Source: Trachelipus rathkii | Taxonomy: Eukaryota > Arthropoda > Malacostraca > Isopoda > Trachelipodidae | DNA: 22,500 bases | Direction: 5' to 3' | Assembly (NCBI GenBank): GCA_015478945.1 | Contig: JABUQX010002799.1 | Coordinates: 122,501-145,000 of the forward strand | Shown here: in pieces, positions 18,861 to 22,500 of the stretch | Numbering within the stretch: position 1 is the stretch's first letter | Layout of the letters: each line of letters begins with the position of its first letter | Position numbers and translations under genes: made by a program | Notes under the pieces: generated by a model | What the model was told of the DNA's origin: nothing | Databases searched by the model: none | What the model saw: only the letters and a program-made list of their open reading frames with translations

Positions 18861-19590
18861 ATTATGAACTATGAAGACATTACTATTAACTCTGTTCTTT
18901 GATGTAGGGTAGAGATGAGCCATCAAAGATGAATCATCAATATGGATGCTATCAAAGATGACGTCATCAAAAATGAGTCATCAAAGATGAACCTCCAAAG
19001 TTGAGGCATCAACTGAGGCATTTATGCTGCGGCATCAAAGTTGAGGCATCAATAATTGAGCACAAAGTTGAGGCCATCAAAATAATCGAGTGTGAGTGTA
19101 AGTGTATCTGTGTACGAGTGCTTGTGAGTGTAAGTGTATATGTGTTAATTTAAGTGTCTATGGAGAGTGTACGTGCTTATAAGTGTCATAGGACGTATAA
19201 GTTGTCGTATGTATAAGTGTATAAGTGTTAGAAAAAGACTAACTGATAGTAGGAAGCATTCTAGCAGAATTGTAATGTACACCATCGAATCCCTCAACCT
19301 TATAAACCTGGGGTAGGACACCCATATTAGGCTACTTCTAGCTCAGGGCAGGCTAGAAAAGCTTAAAAACATGGCACCAGTTGGATTATGTGCACCACTT
19401 GCACTACTGTGGCACCACTTGCATCATTTTGGCACTCACTTCACTCATTGGCACTCATTTGCACTCACTTGGCAACTCACTGGGCACTCACCTGGCACTC
19501 ATAGAATAATCAGAGAAACACACTGAATAGAAACATCACTAATACTCTTACTGTGATTGGAACCATCAAAAGCCATTCAAGTATAGCGTG
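18861..19590 (-). repeat. Right arm, AAAGTTGAGGCATCAA, GTGTATAAGTGT and TTGGCACTCAC arrays
   Basis: Mirror of 12360-13089 with the same module order reversed. Array copy numbers differ slightly between arms. Confidence 0.8.
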
Positions 19591-20596
19591 GGTCAAAATT
19601 GACCCATGTATATGGTATGGTCAAGGCTAAATATCATGGTCAAACACGCGGTAAAGACATCAAAAATAGGGCTAAGGCCCTAAAGAAGGGACAAAAAAAT
19701 TACCAGTGGGTCAAATTTACCCACCGGTATATGGCAAGTAAAAGCCGAAATATCTCATGGTGAAACAAGGTAAAGACATCAAGAAATAGGGCTAAACCCC
19801 TAAAGAAAGCCCAAAAATTACCGTGGCCAAAAATTGACCCATGGAATACCAAAGGGTTGTTAGAAAATACCGTGGGCAAAAAAGGACCCATGGAAGACCA
19901 AAAGGAAGGACAAAACATTACCGTGGGCCAAAATTACCCAGAAGACCAAATTATTATCTACGAATGGGACACGAGTGGCCAAAATTGACCCATGGTATCT
20001 GGCAAGGTGGTCAAAACAGGTAAAGAGCATCAAACAAATAGGCAAAGCCCCCCACCTAAAGGAAGATGCAAAACATTTCACGTGGCAAAAATTGCCCACG
20101 TCGAAAAAAAAATAGGGTGGCCGTAAAATAGGGGGGTATAATACGATAACAAATCGGTTGCTTATCGCAACCGTTTGGCGCACCCTTTTTTCGAAAAGCG
20201 GGCCTAAAAAATTCAGGTTGCCAAAAAATTAGGGTCTCAAAAAATTTGGTTCTCAAAAAATTTGGAGTTCTCACAAAAATTAGGGTTCTCAAAAAATTAG
20301 GCTTCTCAAAAAATTAAGGGTTCTCAAAAAATTAGGTTCTCAAAAAAATACGTAGGGTTCTCTCAAAAACAATAGGCGTTCATCCAAAAAATTACGGTTC
20401 CAAAAAAGTAACTTCCCTAAAAAAGACAAGCAGTAAAAAATTGGCCCAAAAAAGTATAGCCCACAAAAGTAAAAGGCCAAAAGTAAAGCCCAAAAAGAGT
20501 CAAAAAAGTAAAAAAATGGGCTCAAAAAGGCCTCAGGTAGGTTTCCGGACGACGATGGTCAAAATGACCAACACGGAACAATATGTTAGCCCTACT
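19591..20596 (-). repeat. Right arm, outer GGTCAAAATTGACCC, 17-bp and terminal modules
   Basis: Mirror of 11390-12360. It includes the CGCAACCGTTTGGCGCACCC hairpin stretch at about 20166, the TTCTCAAAAAATTAGGG array (20210-20400) and the terminal block ending GTTAGCCCTACT. Compared with the left arm it has an extra ATAACAAATCG-type insertion near 20145 and numerous homopolymer length differences. Confidence 0.8.
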
Positions 20597-20636
20597 TACT
20601 CGCAATGATGCCATTTAGACAAAATAACTCTCTCCC

Positions 20637-20775
20637 TATATATATTATATATATATACTATACTATATAAAATATATATATATATATATACTATATATAT
20701 ATAAGATATATATAATATATATATAATATATTATATATAAATACTATAATATAATATATACCTATATATATAATA
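20637..20775. repeat. (TA)n block
   Basis: TA repeat with ACTATA breaks, starting about 40 bp beyond the right end of the giant inverted repeat. Confidence 0.85.
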
Positions 20776-20866
20776 TCACATGACTCTAGAGTGGATTGCA
20801 ACCCTTACCCTTAAATTGTATTATATACAAAAAATAATTGGGCGGCTTATGCACGAAATCCCCGTA
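20776..20866. other. Unique island between TA tracts
   Basis: A 91-bp island ends GAAATCCCCGTA at the TA junction. Its reverse complement, TACGGGGATTTC, resembles TACGGGGTTTC at 9039, also at a TA-tract edge. It may be an element end. Confidence 0.35.
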
Positions 20867-20985
20867 ATATAATATAATACTACTTATAATTATATAATAA
20901 ATATAACTTTATATATATATAACAATTATATACTATAATACTACTTATAAAATAGATATATAACTCACTATATCATAATATAATT
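20867..20985. repeat. Interrupted (TA)n-rich block
   Basis: AT-only sequence with ATACTACTTATAA present twice (20877 and 20938). Confidence 0.75.
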
Positions 20986-21058
20986 GGAATCGGAATCGGG
21001 AATCGGGAAACTCGGAATCGGAATCGAATCGGCACTTTTGATCTGGTAATCGGAATGC
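20986..21058. repeat. GGAATC hexanucleotide array
   Basis: GGAATCGGAATCGGGAATCGGG and similar words in about eight imperfect units. A weaker copy is at 9151-9240. Confidence 0.8.
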
Positions 21059-21099
21059 GAAGTCGCATCGGCTGAAATTGTAATTCGTCCCATTCACTA

Positions 21100-21101
<2 letters not shown>

Positions 21102-21131
<30 letters not shown>

Positions 21132-21255
21132 CAATATAATATAATATATATATTATACCTAATATATAACTATATATAATATATCTAATATATATATATA
21201 TATATATAATATACTATATAATAATATATTATACTATTAAAATATATATATAAAG
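21102..21255. repeat. (TA)n block
   Basis: TA repeats with CTA/TTA breaks. Confidence 0.85.
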
Positions 21256-21793
21256 AGTTTATGGTAGGCTTTAGACTAAAGCCGAGATCTTTTCTCGTTT
21301 AAAGATCACTAATTTCCTTCTCGCGAAACCTGATTTCGAGTCTCGGTCCTGGCTACCTTGAACCGGACACAAAATCAATAGCACTCTCGCCCAGTAGAAG
21401 ATTCTTCGTAATAATTATCAACTTACCCAGTTATAGATGGCATAGTGGATTACACAAATCTCCATATCCACCAACATGACTACACATGACTACATAGCCT
21501 ACACATAAAACAGAACAATCTATTAAAAGTACGAAATCACACTCTCTCTTTCTTGTGTCTCTATATCATAAGAAGGCTCGCTCATTTGGATGCGAAACCA
21601 CGTCCGCGGTGGCAAAAATATCCAAATGCCAACGTTGAGCCGAAGCAGGAATTTCTATCTGTCCTAGATATTCTTTGCATTCTAATCCACTTGGTTGGGA
21701 AATGCATGTAACACTGCGGTAGGAAATGAACCTCCCCAAATTCATGGGATAGACCGATAGAGCTTCGGTGTCAACTAGCTAACTAACTAATCA
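21256..21793. other. Unique segment with several hairpins, unassigned
   Basis: This is the least AT-rich non-palindromic segment near the right end. It contains GGCTTTAGACTAAAGCC (about 21269-21285), CGAGATCTTTTCTCG just after it, and the larger hairpin at 21575-21641. No long open frame or known protein motif was found. It lies between two TA tracts and could be a non-autonomous element body, but its ends do not clearly match each other. Confidence 0.4.
21575..21641. other. Three-tier imperfect hairpin
   Basis: Three stems nest in order: GGCTC (21575-21579) with GAGCC (21637-21641), CATTTGGAT (21583-21591) with ATCCAAATG (21620-21628), and CCAC (21598-21601) with GTGG (21609-21612) around CCGCGG. 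The 9-bp middle stem is perfect. Whether it is transcribed cannot be judged from this sequence. Confidence 0.6.
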
Positions 21794-21838
21794 TTATATA
21801 TATATTATATATATATATATAACATCAAGTATAATATA

Positions 21839-21871
<33 letters not shown>

Positions 21872-22012
21872 GCTATATACAAATACTATATATATATATA
21901 TTAGATATAGTATAACTATTACTAAATATAATACACCGATATATATATATATATAATATAATATATATAATTATACTAATATATATATATAATATATATA
22001 TATTAAATATAC

Positions 22013-22063
<51 letters not shown>

Positions 22064-22070
22064 CTATAAT
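21794..22070. repeat. Interrupted (TA)n block
   Basis: TA repeats with a few short interruptions (for example 21822-21833 and 21905-21940). Confidence 0.9.
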
Positions 22071-22120
22071 GCTGGGTACTAAATCGATAATCATCAATTA
22101 ACAAAGATAACGTTATCGTT

Positions 22121-22474
22121 AATGATTAACCATTTAAGTTAACTTTTGAAAATCATTATCGGACTGGTTAACTTTCGTACATTCAAGTTTTGCTCAAGTC
22201 TTCGAACCTCAAATTTTGAATTAAAGAAATTGCACATTTAAAAAAAAGTCACCAGAGTGGGAATAGTTTATTACTCTATGAATACAGACTAATCTGTAAT
22301 GATTAACCATTTAAGTTAACTTTTGAAAATCATTATCGGACTGGTTAACTTTCGTTACATTCAAGTTTTGCTCAAGTCTTCGAACCTCAAAATTTGAATT
22401 CAATGAATTGCACATTTAAAAAAAGTCACCAGAGTGGAAATAGTTTATTATCTATTAATATCAGACTAATCTGC
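22121..22474 (+). repeat. Two tandem copies of a 178-bp satellite unit
   Basis: AATGATTAACCATTTAAGTT begins at 22121 and again at 22299, and the copies match throughout (for example GGACTGGTTAACTTTCGT and TCACCAGAGTGG) with only a few differences. A third copy does not begin at the expected position. Just upstream (22107-22118) is the palindrome GATAACGTTATC. The array may continue from or toward sequence outside the window. Confidence 0.9.
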
Positions 22475-22500
22475 CAGATTAGTATAAGTCTATTAATTCT

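Larger units (their letters stand above)
11390..20596. mobile_element. Giant 9.2 kb inverted repeat (Foldback-like element or fold-over artefact)
   Basis: From AGTAGGGCTAAC at 11390 inward, the left arm is reproduced as reverse complement ending GTTAGCCCTACT at 20596. The match continues block by block through the whole interval to a unique centre at 15796-15862. The arms measure about 4406 and 4734 bp. Their order of modules is: terminal block, TTTGGCC-rich repeats, 17-bp repeats, GGTCAATTTTGGCCCACGG repeats, GAGTGCCAA repeats, ACACTTATA repeats, GATGCCTCAA repeats, GC island, TA tract, unique block, CTTTACTGCTTTAA repeats, (CA)n plus ACTTACACACAGATTT repeats, unique AT-rich block, TAGGCCTAAATTTAGG duplication and centre. 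Long inverted repeats built from internal tandem arrays are the hallmark of Foldback elements. No transposase was seen, and no target-site duplication is evident at the ends. Arms differ by many short indels. Confidence 0.85.

Noticed and set aside
18560..18926. Pro/Arg/Ala-rich frames across the GC island on both strands (also 13106-13451)
   Set aside because: Several overlapping frames are open at once because GC-rich repeats lack stops. There is no known motif and the frames run into TA repeats.
9039..20866. TACGGGGTTTC at 9039 and GAAATCCCCGTA at 20855 as ends of one 11.8 kb element enclosing the palindrome
   Set aside because: Only about 10 bases match, the next bases do not, and both lie at TA tracts where similar edges recur. 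Kept only as a note on element edges.
21438..21448. TGGCATAGTGG, an exact match to the tRNA A-box pattern
   Set aside because: No B-box lies at the right distance downstream and no cloverleaf can be formed, so neither a tRNA nor a tRNA-derived SINE is supported.

Overview
This 22.5 kb window looks like intergenic, transposon-dominated nuclear DNA from an arthropod, probably an insect. The signs are a very high A+T content, long (TA)n tracts, blocks of the arthropod telomere-type pentamer TTAGG/CCTAA, wrecks of hAT and Tc1/mariner transposases, and one small exon-like remnant resembling the C-terminus of an ionotropic (glutamate-type) receptor. There are no bacterial-style genes, operons, rRNA or tRNA genes, or CRISPR arrays. 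No intact protein-coding gene can be supported. Most open frames are products of TA, poly(A), CA or GC-rich repeats.

Layout. 1-1200: AT-rich DNA and two TA blocks, with transposon-end-like sequences at the junctions. 1202-1385: probable terminal receptor exon behind a good splice acceptor. 1795-2310: decayed Tc1-like transposase on the minus strand. 2656-3733: deleted hAT element lying between TA tracts, with a frameshifted C-terminal transposase fragment on the minus strand. 3893-5617: nothing recognised apart from a CATT/CATC microsatellite. 5618-7919: a 2.3 kb inverted-repeat element whose two terminal repeats each contain a (TTAGG)n block. 8160-8520: a satellite made of nested small palindromes. 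8521-10320: TA tracts and unrecognised AT-rich DNA. 10424-11180: N-terminal remnant (BED zinc finger) of a second hAT transposase, on the plus strand.

11390-20596 is the dominant structure: one 9.2 kb inverted repeat with arms of about 4.4 and 4.7 kb around a 67-nt unique centre at 15796-15862. Each arm is a mosaic of at least ten short tandem-repeat arrays, a GC-rich island and a TA tract, appearing in mirror order. It resembles a giant Foldback-type element, but the many small indels between the arms also fit a fold-over sequencing or assembly artefact. The two explanations can be separated with reads.

20597-22500: more TA tracts, a GGAATC repeat, a short unique segment with a three-tier hairpin, and two tandem copies of a 178-bp satellite at the right edge.

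The genes do not work together as a pathway. The shared theme is mobile DNA, repeats and inverted repeats, with (TA)n tracts at almost every element boundary.
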